48,796 nt of DNA from a virus (IMGVR_UViG_3300044940_000153:1-48796), one strand, 5' to 3'. Counted from the stretch's first letter, positions 15,293 through 23,385 are shown. Translations and numbers: made by a program. The notes: a model not told the origin generated them from the letters alone.

Positions 15293-17003
15293 CGTTTGTT
15301 TTATTATTGATTTGTCTAATAAGCATAAATACACGCCCGGATTTATTGTATTCGACGCTTTTGTAGATAGCTACAAATGAATCTAACCACTTACCGAAAT
15401 CGTCCGGGTCAACCTCTTTTCCGTCGAATCCAATGTATTTAATATATTCTTCCCTTAATGAGTTTTTGCTAAAACTTACAGGTAATTCCTGTGTCGTGAT
15501 AAAATCGGCAAAGTCTTTATTTGACTGTGCAACCAATCGTTTGTAGGGATTCGTCTCCGAAACAACCTGTTTCAAGCCCGTTTTGAGATACTCTTGCATC
15601 CAGCCAATAACCAACCAATAAAAGCAGTTCCATTCGTGAGCGTCCCATTCTGGCCCGAAAAATTCGCGCCCGAACACGTCTTTCGGCTTACGATCTACGC
15701 TAAAATAGTTGCCAAATTCGACTAATGAAAGCCGGTCAAATGTTGAACCCGTATCTCCTTTTATTGGGAAATTGGTACATATTACAAACTTTGGCGAGTC
15801 TTTATAGGGGATGGTGATTTCGGGGCGGTTCTTTTTATTGATTACTAAATCGGTAGTCAAACGGGAAAAGAATTTCCGTAACGGGAAATTTTGCGGTAAT
15901 TCATCATAAACAATGCAACGGGTATCCTCGTTTACTCGTTCATATGGAAACTGTGTCGGCTGTTCCGGTGCTTCCATGACGACCGTTGTAACCAATTCCC
16001 GCAATGCACGATTGAACATTAATCCCTTTCCTGTACGTCCTTCTGATTCATTATTTAGCGCACCGATGGCTTTGTCGGTTGCTACAATCGCTTTTGTAGT
16101 GCTATCCGATTTGTAGTTATGAATTAAGTAACAGAAAGCCGATGTTGCACACGAAATACGTTCGGCGTCTTGATCCATTGCAAGACTTAAAAACCGCGCA
16201 AAATCACAGTTTTGTATATCTTCATCTTTTGGTTTTGGCAATAAATGGCGTTGAATGATCTGCGATTCCCATACAAAACCGTCTAAGTTGAAAATATCTT
16301 TTAATATGATATTATCGCTGTCAGGGGTTATTTCAACGAACCCGTTTTGAAAGAAAAGCCGGCATAAGTTAGCGGTATCTTTGTTTTTGTGAACTATTGT
16401 TTCTTTAATGTTCTTTAATTTGCGCTCCGCAAAATAGTCATCTTTCTTATTGATAAATTTTTCCCTTAAACCGACATCTAATTTCTTACTTAAAAATCTT
16501 CCAACATAAGATATGATATTATCTATTGATACTTTTTTGATTATTTTTGCATTCCTAATTTGCAAAAAAGCTATATTTCGACCCTGCATAAAAGTCCTAA
16601 AACCATGATTTTCGAGCCAATGAATCAGGTCAAATTGTGTAAATTTCATATCACCATCTTTGTCGATCGTCCAAAATTGGTCATCGGACGGCTTTTGACC
16701 CCTAAGACCGACGGATTTAGCATAATACATGATGGTTTCTAAATTTTCAGCAGATTCATATGGCACATAGGTATCTATAACATGTTTAATATCCTGTACT
16801 GCATCCGTTCCCATGATGCTTATTGCCTCGTTTTTGCCAAACTCGTTAGCTAAACATTTGTAAATAAATTCAGCATTCTTTGCATTGATACCAATCGGGC
16901 TAATGCGAATCTCCTTAACTAAGTCAGATAAATTGACATAGTTAGTTTTCTTCTTTGCTGAATGATCGGTTATGGCTTGGGGTGATGGGACAATATCGTT
17001 CAT
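15279..17003 (-). CDS. D5-like SF3 replicative helicase
   Basis: 574 aa. The C-terminal half holds an SF3 ATPase: Walker A EGRTGKGLMF (~321-330), Walker B RCIVYDELPQ (~365-374), motif C PKFVICTNFP (~405-414) and the arginine-finger region FDRLSLVEF. The N-terminal ~300 residues have no recognised primase motif; priming is probably supplied by the neighbouring Toprim protein. Likely the replicative helicase. The start at 17003 follows a 63-nt A+T-rich spacer with only a weak -7-like element. Confidence 0.9.
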   Translation of the reverse strand: MNDIVPSPQAITDHSAKKKTNYVNLSDLVKEIRISPIGINAKNAEFIYKCLANEFGKNEAISIMGTDAVQDIKHVIDTYVPYESAENLETIMYYAKSVGLRGQKPSDDQFWTIDKDGDMKFTQFDLIHWLENHGFRTFMQGRNIAFLQIRNAKIIKKVSIDNIISYVGRFLSKKLDVGLREKFINKKDDYFAERKLKNIKETIVHKNKDTANLCRLFFQNGFVEITPDSDNIILKDIFNLDGFVWESQIIQRHLLPKPKDEDIQNCDFARFLSLAMDQDAERISCATSAFCYLIHNYKSDSTTKAIVATDKAIGALNNESEGRTGKGLMFNRALRELVTTVVMEAPEQPTQFPYERVNEDTRCIVYDELPQNFPLRKFFSRLTTDLVINKKNRPEITIPYKDSPKFVICTNFPIKGDTGSTFDRLSLVEFGNYFSVDRKPKDVFGREFFGPEWDAHEWNCFYWLVIGWMQEYLKTGLKQVVSETNPYKRLVAQSNKDFADFITTQELPVSFSKNSLREEYIKYIGFDGKEVDPDDFGKWLDSFVAIYKSVEYNKSGRVFMLIRQINNKTNDVTH

Positions 17004-17066
17004 GTTTCAAAAATTGGGGACGTAAAGTACAGAAAAGGATTAATGCGAAAGCGTAAAATTAATTAA

Positions 17067-18095
17067 TTAGAAATTAAACAATTCTTCAAACGTTTGTTCT
17101 TTAGTCGTTTCGGGGACATCCCAGTTGGCATCTGGGTTAAAATCATGCTCAAAATCAGCGTTTGGGTACATTTGGCGCATGATATAATAGTCCCCTAAGT
17201 CGAATCCATCTTTATCAAAACCGGGCGGGAGATACCACTTTGCTACTTGCATATTAACCTCCGTTGAAACATACAAATCTAAGTCTGGTAAGTGTCGTTT
17301 GATTCGGTGCATCTGCAAAATCCATGATTCCTCCGCACCAAAATCAGGGAAAAGGATCACTTTTCGGTTAGACAAAGCGATAAGTCGTTCGGGTTGCAGA
17401 TTCGCTTTCCCCCCTGTTGCCAGCCAAAGATAGTTTTGGTTGAACATACTTGCGATTATTGAGGTCTTTTCAGATTCAACAATGCCTATTGCTTTGTCAG
17501 GGTATTGCGCTAAAAGGTGTTCCCCGAAAAGGCATTTGCCTAAATTCCAATCTTCCAAACGGTTTAGCGAATGCAACCATGTAATTCCGCCGTATTTGCC
17601 CTTTTTAGCGCGTTTTCCGGTTTCGGGGATGTATTGCATCACCTTGCCCCCTAAAACCTCACCACGCCCGTTTTTAAGCCAAAAAACACACGCATTATTC
17701 CAGTCCTTAATACGGTCTTTTTTGGACAATAGCCCGCCAACTTGATATAGATTGAAAGCCCTGCGGATTAATGATTCGGCAAATATCGTTTTAAGGAATT
17801 GGTATAGGTTTGTTTGTTCCGCGAATTGTAGGGAATAATCAACCCAGCTTTGTGGATGTGTTGAAATAGGCTTTGGCGGGGGGGGCGGGGGAAGGTCTTT
17901 AGTTGAGACCTTCCCGTTTGGCTTGATCCATTTCCCGCACGATTCTTGCCGGTTACAGCGTCCAAATTCGATCGGCAATAGTTCGCCGGTTTCGTTGTTT
18001 TGGTAGCGTTTCCATGTTTTGGCTTTGGTTTCATGCCCACAATAGGGACATTTGTCCTTAGCACCACCTTTGACAAGAGAATATTTGTAAGGCAT
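17067..18095 (-). CDS. Toprim-type DNA primase with zinc ribbon
   Basis: 342 aa. An N-terminal zinc ribbon CPYCGH...CNRQESCGKW (~16-55), a Pro-rich linker, then a middle domain and Toprim-like motifs GIVESEKTSIIAS (~206-218), VILFPDFGAEES (~246-257) and DGFDLGDYY (~297-305). This is the layout of DUF6371-like primases of Bacteroidota phages and elements. Provides primers with the adjacent SF3 helicase. The start overlaps the upstream stop (TAATG at 18095). Confidence 0.85.
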   Translation of the reverse strand: MPYKYSLVKGGAKDKCPYCGHETKAKTWKRYQNNETGELLPIEFGRCNRQESCGKWIKPNGKVSTKDLPPPPPPKPISTHPQSWVDYSLQFAEQTNLYQFLKTIFAESLIRRAFNLYQVGGLLSKKDRIKDWNNACVFWLKNGRGEVLGGKVMQYIPETGKRAKKGKYGGITWLHSLNRLEDWNLGKCLFGEHLLAQYPDKAIGIVESEKTSIIASMFNQNYLWLATGGKANLQPERLIALSNRKVILFPDFGAEESWILQMHRIKRHLPDLDLYVSTEVNMQVAKWYLPPGFDKDGFDLGDYYIMRQMYPNADFEHDFNPDANWDVPETTKEQTFEELFNF

Positions 18096-18505
18096 TATTT
18101 TTTAACTCCTAAATACTCATGTTTCTTGAAATACGTTGGATCGTAATTCGCATGGAAATAGACCCATGAACGATATTTTTGTGATACATCCCAGACGCAG
18201 GCATAGTCTTGCCATGTGTCTTTTGTTAGTGAATAAACGAAATTATCACGGACGTTGATCTCTCTGTTTAGGGAGTCTTGAACGTATATCAACCTGTGAT
18301 TAAGTTGAGTTGTAAGCTGTTCTAATTCGGCTACCCGGTCTTCCATGATGGCGTTTTTCCGCTCCCAATCCCTCACGATTTGGCTTTTTGGCGGGGCTGG
18401 GTATTCCATGACGAGCGCATCGGTAATGGAATAGCACCCGAAAAGGAATACTCCGACTGATGTTAATGCGATAGCTTTATCGCGGTAATGCTTTGAAATT
18501 GACAT
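18095..18505 (-). CDS. Membrane-anchored coiled-coil protein
   Basis: 136 aa. One hydrophobic segment (AIALTSVGVFLFGCYSITDAL, ~11-31), then a coiled coil (~45-90, ERKNAIMEDRVAELEQLTTQ...) and a Tyr/Trp/His-rich C-terminal domain. Predicted type II membrane protein facing the periplasm. Sandwiched in the replication operon; could anchor replication or alter the envelope. No family recognised. Confidence 0.65.
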   Translation of the reverse strand: MSISKHYRDKAIALTSVGVFLFGCYSITDALVMEYPAPPKSQIVRDWERKNAIMEDRVAELEQLTTQLNHRLIYVQDSLNREINVRDNFVYSLTKDTWQDYACVWDVSQKYRSWVYFHANYDPTYFKKHEYLGVKK

Positions 18506-18920
18506 CTGGTTTGTGGTTTATGGTTTGATAATCAAAGACGATAGGGGCAAGTAGTTTACGATCTTTCTTGAACTTTGCTTTGATGTATTTTTTAAGTAAT
18601 GAATGAAAATATATAACCATAGGTTCTTTTAATTCAATCCTTTGAGCGTATTGCACGATTCCATGAATAATGGTAGCATGTTTTCTATATGATACTTCTT
18701 CAATATCCTTAAGAAGCTTGTTTTCAATCTTTCTGAAATACCAAAAAAGCCCGAACCTGAGTAGTACATATCTTTCATCTTTTGATTTACTCATAAAAAT
18801 TTCAAGGTCAAAATCAGGGATGAATTGTTTACCTATGCCTAAAGCCATGCTTTGATACTTTTGCTTTAGATTTTGAATCTCCGCATTTCGAGCAGTTGAT
18901 CTATTTCTTTTACGTACCAT
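18477..18920 (-). CDS. DnaA domain IV-like DNA-binding protein
   Basis: 147 aa. Residues ~50-115 resemble the C-terminal DNA-binding domain of DnaA: YVLLRFGLFWYFRKIENKLL, then the box-recognition signature SYRKHATIIHGIVQYAQRIE (compare RDHSTVxHAxxKIE in DnaA). No ATPase domain is present. Such proteins occur in Bacteroidota phages and are presumed to bind origin or regulatory DnaA-box-like sites. The TTATTCAAC array at 22813-22986 is a possible target, since DnaA boxes are TTATNCACA. The link is inference. Confidence 0.7.
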   Translation of the reverse strand: MVRKRNRSTARNAEIQNLKQKYQSMALGIGKQFIPDFDLEIFMSKSKDERYVLLRFGLFWYFRKIENKLLKDIEEVSYRKHATIIHGIVQYAQRIELKEPMVIYFHSLLKKYIKAKFKKDRKLLAPIVFDYQTINHKPDVNFKALPR

Positions 18921-19585
18921 AGTTTATATGTTTTAATAGTGCCAGACTTACCGACCGAAAAGATCGTAATTTCATCCGAAACTTCATTGCCATTCACCCG
19001 TAATAAATGAATGTATAACGATACTTGAAGGGCGTATTTTGACGCATAACTGTTATTCATATGCTCAAAAGGGTAGCTCATAAAGTTGCCAAACGGGTTT
19101 TCATCTGTCGGTGCGCGTCCGGTTTTGAGGTCTCCAACGTACCAAATCCCATCTTGATGCCAACACATATCAAGCGTGCCAGCAATCCCTGTTTCAGGAT
19201 CGCATAGCGGAACTTGCAAAAGCATTTCGGGATAGCGGGCTTTAAGGTCGTTAACTTCATTCGTGAAAAAGTGTTGATAGTAAGCCTTTTTGAAGGCTAC
19301 TTTTTCGGGTTCTTTACCTTCGTAAATCGTTTGAAACAAAGCATCTATCCGTGTTCCAAAGTCCCGCGCTTCAGCCGATTTTCGAGGCAAGTCATTCCAA
19401 CTTTCCAAAGCCCGTTCATCATTAGAGAATGGTAGCCGTTTGTAAATCTCAAATGTTAGTTCCGGTATATAAGCATCGCAAATCTTAGTTACCGACTCCA
19501 ATTCAATGCTATGGTCGTTAGGATACGCATAGGTGTGCGTATCCTTATCGAAAGCGACCGGGTATTTACGATTGATTTGTTGCAT
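18866..19585 (-). CDS. PD-(D/E)XK nuclease, RecB/Cas4-like
   Basis: 239 aa. Core motifs: GIAGTLDM (~134-141, acidic metal ligand), WYVGDLKTGR (~148-157, D-x-K), and KYALQVSLYIHLLRV (~183-197, Q-x3-Y motif IV). This is the RecB-like exonuclease layout of phage recombination nucleases. Overlaps the following gene and the upstream Sak4-like ATPase gene, making a likely exonuclease-annealing pair. Confidence 0.85.
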   Translation of the reverse strand: MQQINRKYPVAFDKDTHTYAYPNDHSIELESVTKICDAYIPELTFEIYKRLPFSNDERALESWNDLPRKSAEARDFGTRIDALFQTIYEGKEPEKVAFKKAYYQHFFTNEVNDLKARYPEMLLQVPLCDPETGIAGTLDMCWHQDGIWYVGDLKTGRAPTDENPFGNFMSYPFEHMNNSYASKYALQVSLYIHLLRVNGNEVSDEITIFSVGKSGTIKTYKLWYVKEIDQLLEMRRFKI

Positions 19586-20657
19586 TTTGGCGGGCTTCTA
19601 TGACCGGTTTGAGTTTCGGGTGATCAAGTAATTGCCGTTCCTTAACGTCAAAAGTTGCCATCAATTCGGCAAGGGGTGCATCGGAATTGGTAATCATAAT
19701 AGCGAGACCTTCCGCCTTAACGGCATCATCTTGCATCTTAGTGATACCGGCTTTTAATTTTTGTACCAACGTCTTTTCGTCCGGCATGCTGGTCTTAATC
19801 CAATTATCCGTTTTAGTCCAATACTCACCCCAACAAAGAGACTTAAATTCGTCTATTTTGGCGAGGGTTTCGGGTGAGTATTGACGTTGTGGGGTAGGTA
19901 GTGTGGCAGGAGTACTTGAAGCCGGCTGTTGCTCAATTACTGAAGGCTTAAAGTCTATGCCTTCCTCGCACCATTGCCGTAGTTTTTGCCCGTGTTGTAT
20001 AGTTATACGATCATACAACGTTTCAAATACCCCGGTATTATCTTTTTCGGGGCGGGCAATATGCTCTAAGTCTAAACGCAAATGAACATTTAATTCATAT
20101 TCTATGCCCTCCCTAAAGTCCTCTTTCAACCCAATTTTTTTAGGTGATTTAGTTGCCCGACCTTGTGCATTAATAACATCCTCAATCACATATTCAGACT
20201 TAACGCGGGATGTTAATATTATGTGAATATCTGACTGAATTATAGTGTTGACCAATAATTTCCAATCCGGCGAAACCTTTTTCCATGCGTCAAATGTACC
20301 ACCAAAAGAATCTTTTTTCTCTAAAATACCGCCTTCGCCTGCCCAAAAAACAGTCATCGTATCAAAGATTATTACCTTGAAACCCGCTTTTACACATTCA
20401 TTCACAACCTGCGCAAATCGTTGTGCAGAATAAGGTGCTGGGAATTCCGCATATTTATACTTTCCTTCGTTTCCAAATATATTGGCAGTTATTTCGCCAC
20501 GATTTTCTGTATCTATCAACAGAATTTCCTGTGGTGAATCACACAATCCTCGTGCTATAAGTAGCGCGGATGTCGTTTTGCCACTGCCGGACACGCCAGA
20601 AAGTAGCATTTTGGTTTTTACTTTATGCCGCTGGGCATCACGTATTTGAAGCAACAT
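19566..20657 (-). CDS. AAA_24/Sak4-like RecA-fold ATPase
   Basis: 363 aa. Walker A GVSGSGKTTSALLIARGL (~21-38), Walker B-like VIIFDTMTVFW (~95-105), a sensor segment IHIILTSRVK (~144-153), then a Pro/Ser/Thr-rich linker (~245-265) and a C-terminal helical domain. Resembles Sak4 single-strand annealing proteins that work with phage exonuclease and SSB. Ends overlapping the nuclease gene. The tRNA-like hairpin at 20681-20728 lies in its 5' leader. Confidence 0.85.
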   Translation of the reverse strand: MLLQIRDAQRHKVKTKMLLSGVSGSGKTTSALLIARGLCDSPQEILLIDTENRGEITANIFGNEGKYKYAEFPAPYSAQRFAQVVNECVKAGFKVIIFDTMTVFWAGEGGILEKKDSFGGTFDAWKKVSPDWKLLVNTIIQSDIHIILTSRVKSEYVIEDVINAQGRATKSPKKIGLKEDFREGIEYELNVHLRLDLEHIARPEKDNTGVFETLYDRITIQHGQKLRQWCEEGIDFKPSVIEQQPASSTPATLPTPQRQYSPETLAKIDEFKSLCWGEYWTKTDNWIKTSMPDEKTLVQKLKAGITKMQDDAVKAEGLAIMITNSDAPLAELMATFDVKERQLLDHPKLKPVIEARQNATNQS

Positions 20658-20680
20658 ACTGTTTTTGTTTGAGGTTTAAG

Positions 20681-20728
20681 AAAACGCGTCGGGAGTCGAA
20701 CCCGAAACCGCCCTTTGCGACGCGTCTT
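20681..20728 (-). other. T-arm-like hairpin in 5' leader
   Basis: On the minus strand a perfect T-arm TCGGG-TTCGACT-CCCGA (20705-20689) is enclosed by AAGACGCG...CGCGTTTT, which could pair like an acceptor stem. The 14-nt segment between is too short for D and anticodon arms. The alternative fold AAGACGCGTCG/CGACGCGTTTT is an 11-bp stem ending in TTTTCTT and could attenuate transcription. Either a tRNA remnant or mimic, or a leader terminator for the ATPase gene. Upstream, CATATATG occurs twice (20758-20778). Confidence 0.4.
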
Positions 20729-20834
20729 TATCAAAAATCACTACTCTTTTAATACTTCATATATGATTTCCATATATGCTCCATTTTCAATTTCTACGAA
20801 AGACTAATTATTTGCCACTTTCTACTCCTTTCCG

Positions 20835-20865
20835 TTTGCGTGTCCCGTTTTTTTGACTATCTTTG
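20835..20865 (+). promoter_or_regulatory. Plus-strand Bacteroidota-type promoter
   Basis: TTTG (20835-20838), 19-bp spacer, TATCTTTG (20858-20865): full consensus. It points against the surrounding genes, into 20872-21036, which holds no convincing ORF. Confidence 0.75.
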
Positions 20866-20871
20866 CGCGTT

Positions 20872-21036
20872 GAATGTACCTGCTGTGAAGCAGTGCGATC
20901 TTTAGGTTGAACACCTAAATGGAGATACATAGCCTCCGTAATGGGGGGGGAGAACAATTCCCCGTAAAGATCAGACATTTGTTTTGTTTTTTGCTTTGCT
21001 TTGATGAGTTCATAGGGGCGAAAGCCCCTTTTCTTT
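20872..21036 (+). ncRNA. Structured plus-strand RNA of unknown class
   Basis: About 165 nt between a consensus promoter and an intrinsic terminator. Elements: hairpin CTGCT-GTGA-AGCAG (20880-20893); long-range helix GATCTTTA (20897-20904) with TAAAGATC (20965-20972), enclosing a possible TTTAGGT/ACCTAAA hairpin (20901-20919), GGAG/CTCC (20921-20937) and GGGG/CCCC (20947-20963); then a U-rich stretch. The TTTAGGT hairpin and the long-range helix compete for TTTA, so two states are possible. No known RNA family recognised. Confidence 0.6.
21014..21036 (+). terminator. Intrinsic terminator of plus-strand RNA
   Basis: AGGGGC-GAAA-GCCCCT followed by TTTCTTT on the plus strand: a 6-bp GC stem with a GNRA tetraloop. 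It ends exactly at the stop codon of the convergent minus gene. Confidence 0.8.
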
Positions 21037-21679
21037 AGGCATTGAGCGAATCTAATAAGGTATTCGAGTTAAATGCAATACCGCCTAATAATTCACATTG
21101 CATTTGATCCATTTTCCGACGACGATCTTGCGCGTCCTCATACTCCTTTTTCAGTGCGGTTTCCGTATTCACCGATAATTGTTCCTTTGACTTCAATGCC
21201 CGCCAAACCCAATATAAGCGATGATCGGCAAATTTGCCCCACGATTCGACTGCTTCACGATGATAAATTGACGACGAGTCAATGGATGGGTCATTAATGT
21301 AACTTTCGAGAAATTCGAGATACCATTCCGGTAGCGGATGCATAACCTCTGCTATGCTTGTTTGGAGCGTGTATTTGGAGCAAATAAAGAGGTCATCTAA
21401 CCACATGAATCGCATATCTTGAATATGTAATGCGATTGCATGGAAGTTGAAATGTTCTTTCGATTTTTCACAAGTACCGTTTAGCCAATCCTTACGATAC
21501 TCATTATCTTGAACCGAAAAAACGATTGCAGGACAAAGTGAAAGTAAGCAAGTTTCATAGCGAAAAGGCACTAAGGCAAGGAACATATCTTTTGATTCAA
21601 CGCATCTGAATACATCATCTTGCGTTTTCGGGGTTTTGACAAACGTGTCAAATGACGGTGTATTGAGTCTTGGTTGCAT
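21035..21679 (-). CDS. Hypothetical early protein
   Basis: 214 aa from the ATG at 21679; a GTG 36 nt upstream (21715) gives 226 aa and cannot be excluded. Rich in Cys, Trp and aromatics in the middle (RFMWLDDLFICSKYTLQTS), with a charged helical C-terminal third (EYEDAQDRRRKMDQMQCELL). Predicted cytoplasmic. No family recognised. First cistron after the iteron-linked RHH gene, hence possibly replication-associated. Confidence 0.65.
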   Translation of the reverse strand: MQPRLNTPSFDTFVKTPKTQDDVFRCVESKDMFLALVPFRYETCLLSLCPAIVFSVQDNEYRKDWLNGTCEKSKEHFNFHAIALHIQDMRFMWLDDLFICSKYTLQTSIAEVMHPLPEWYLEFLESYINDPSIDSSSIYHREAVESWGKFADHRLYWVWRALKSKEQLSVNTETALKKEYEDAQDRRRKMDQMQCELLGGIAFNSNTLLDSLNA

Positions 21680-21755
21680 TTGCTTTGCTGATTTGAGGTT
21701 GAAAGTTATTGACACGAAATTACGCTTTTTGTTGAAAACGAATATTTAATGAAAG

Positions 21756-22748
21756 TTAAACTTCATAAGACGGGTCGGTAGATTCCCAATACTTGAACGG
21801 CTTTAGTTCCGGATCATCGTGCCCGGAAACTATAATAGGCTGAAGGTGGTCAGGCTCAAACCTATTTTTGCATGGATAGGGATTCCTGCCCCTGTCAACG
21901 CGCTGGACTACTTCCTCGATTCGGTCAGATGAATAATCGAAAAAGAACGGCATATATTCCTGCAAGCCTAATTCTATGTAGTCTTCTTTGTCAAACCCGT
22001 TCGGGTCGGTTGGTACATATTCAACAAACCAACATTCTTCGCCGAGATCATTCTTTGTTTTATGCTTAAAGAATCGGAAATATATCCAATACCCTTGCAT
22101 TGTTCCGGGAGGGCAGTCAAAAACACGCCAAACATCAAATTGCTTTCCAGACAACAATGCAGGCGCAAAAGGATTAATACCCATCAATGCCGGCGAAGTT
22201 GGGCATATGACATTTTTATTAATGACGTATTCGCGGGAATAGCGCATACATGCTCTCTCTAACTGTTCTTTGAGAAAGTGTCCGGGTACTTTGTCATACT
22301 GTTTAGTCTTAATCTCCCGCTTTTCCAACTTATCAAAAAAGCAGTTGTACATACTTTTGTACCGGAAATCTTCTCTGGTGAAATACGATTTATTGTAGTC
22401 ATCGCCATATGTCCTATCCACCAGCTCCCTTTGGTAAAATTCGTCGACATTCTGCTCTTCAATGGAAGCATATACTTTTTTTACCGGTTCGGGTTCGGGG
22501 GCTTCAATGGTTTCTAAATAAACGAATTTCTCAAGCACTTTAGCCTCAAAATCACGCTTTACAAGCCCGCCATATTGAGGCATACCATTATCAACAAAGA
22601 AGTCGATAATCATTTCAAGGGCAGAAGAAATGTTACGTTCGTTCTGAAAATACTCACTTGCTATAAGCCGTACTAATGCTTCACGATGGGGCTTTATCTG
22701 GATCACTGTCCTCTTAGCCTTATCTTTTGTTAATTGAAAGTTTTTCAT
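21756..22748 (-). CDS. RHH-like DNA-binding protein, candidate iteron binder
   Basis: 330 aa. Residues ~12-55 fit a ribbon-helix-helix: a strand RTVIQIKPH, helix A EALVRLIASEYF, turn, helix B NISSALEMIIDFFVDNG. The remaining ~270 residues are acidic and aromatic with no recognised domain. Directly upstream lies a 16-unit 11-bp repeat array, and the innermost unit overlaps the region where the -33 element should be. RHH proteins (Arc, MetJ, omega, ParG) bind tandem short repeats, so autoregulation, partition or replication initiation are plausible. No ATPase partner is adjacent. Confidence 0.6.
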   Translation of the reverse strand: MKNFQLTKDKAKRTVIQIKPHREALVRLIASEYFQNERNISSALEMIIDFFVDNGMPQYGGLVKRDFEAKVLEKFVYLETIEAPEPEPVKKVYASIEEQNVDEFYQRELVDRTYGDDYNKSYFTREDFRYKSMYNCFFDKLEKREIKTKQYDKVPGHFLKEQLERACMRYSREYVINKNVICPTSPALMGINPFAPALLSGKQFDVWRVFDCPPGTMQGYWIYFRFFKHKTKNDLGEECWFVEYVPTDPNGFDKEDYIELGLQEYMPFFFDYSSDRIEEVVQRVDRGRNPYPCKNRFEPDHLQPIIVSGHDDPELKPFKYWESTDPSYEV

Positions 22749-22799
22749 ATTTGATGCGTTTTTGAGTTATGAAAACATGTTTGTGCGAAAACCGCGTAC

Positions 22800-22807
22800 A
22801 AATATAC
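22800..22807 (-). promoter_or_regulatory. -7 element for RHH gene
   Basis: Minus strand TATATTTG (TAnnTTTG). No clear TTTG at -33; that position is occupied by an iteron unit, consistent with regulator-controlled transcription. Leader about 45 nt. Confidence 0.55.
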
Positions 22808-22812
22808 CACTT

Positions 22813-22986
22813 TTATTAAACAATTGTTGAATAATGGTGGAATAAACATTAAATAAAACCCGAACATTTATTCAATGTATATTCAACAGTTATTCAACTT
22901 TTGTTGAACAATATTGCATACTTTATTCAACACTTATTCAACACTTATTCAACATATATTAAACAATTATTCAACTTTTATTCGGG
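22813..22986 (+). repeat. Phased 11-bp iteron array (TTATTCAAC)
   Basis: Units matching TTATTCAAC start at 22868 (TTATTCAAT), 22879 (one change), 22890, 22923, 22934, 22945, 22967 and, more degenerate, 22813, 22824, 22846, 22901, 22956 and 22978. All fall on one 11-bp grid across 174 bp; the position near 22912 is slipped by one and those at 22835 and 22857 are degenerate. Eleven base pairs is one helical turn, so all sites face the same side. Candidate replication origin, partition site or multimeric operator. A+T rich. Confidence 0.8.
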
Positions 22987-23213
22987 GTATGTTATGAACA
23001 CTCACTTGTGAATATTGCGATTTTTTACCGTTCACGCAAGTTATTAAGTTAGGATTATACATTTCATAAATTTGCATTCATAACTTGCATGAAATGAATT
23101 GCTATTGATTAATTTTTTTTAACTATTTCGCGGTTAACGGTATGAATACATATTTAACAATTATGCAATAAAAGGTGCATAATAGCAGGGGAAATGATAT
23201 GTAGTAGGGGTAA
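22987..23213. other. Intergenic A+T-rich region, inverted repeat
   Basis: No gene seen. It contains the inverted repeat CATTTCAT (23060-23067) and ATGAAATG (about 23089-23096), with TTGCATTCATAACTTGCAT between, and a plus-strand TAAATTTG inside the left arm. Downstream, TTAACTATTTCGCGGTTAA is another near-palindrome (about 23118-23136). Together with the neighbouring iterons this looks like an origin or control region. Confidence 0.4.
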
Positions 23214-23214
23214 T

Positions 23215-23293
23215 AAAAAAGCCATCACTGGGACGGCTCTTGACTGGCTCATGTCGAAATGGAAAGACGTGTATATGGCTTTCGCCGGAGATT
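23215..23293 (-). ncRNA. Isolated small RNA, about 80 nt
   Basis: Minus-strand unit with its own promoter (23328-23299) and intrinsic terminator AGCCGTC-CCAGT-GATGGCT-TTTTTT (23238-23215; 7 bp with one G-U). An internal GGC-GAAA-GCC hairpin lies at 23286-23277. It is insulated upstream by the terminator at 23352-23385. No ORF ends before the terminator. Family unknown. Confidence 0.6.
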
Positions 23294-23298
23294 CAATG

Positions 23299-23328
23299 CA
23301 AAGATAGCAACTATTCTGATTCGTGCAA
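23299..23328 (-). promoter_or_regulatory. Promoter of small RNA
   Basis: Minus strand TTG (23328-23326), 19-bp spacer, TATCTTTG (23306-23299). The context AACTATTGCAC...TGCTATCTTTG is shared with the two plus-strand promoters at 47379 and 47925, suggesting joint control. Confidence 0.75.
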
Positions 23329-23351
23329 TAGTTTTACCGATAAATTACGCC

Positions 23352-23385
23352 AAAAAAAATGCGCTTGTAAACCCCAACAAGCGCA
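23352..23385 (-). terminator. Strong terminator after 23434 gene
   Basis: Minus strand TGCGCTTGT...ACAAGCGCA (9-bp stem) followed by eight T. Ends the late/terminase transcript. Confidence 0.9.

Noticed and set aside
20919-21038. 39-aa plus-strand ORF starting MEIHSLRNGGGEQF
   Set aside because: It reads through the structured helices and the terminator hairpin, and lacks a ribosome-binding site.
22813-22986. CRISPR array
   Set aside because: The repeat is 9 bp on an 11-bp grid without spacers of protospacer length, and no cas genes are present.
23160-23252. Short minus-strand ORF starting MSQSRAVPVMAF
   Set aside because: It crosses the terminator and the U tract of the small-RNA unit.
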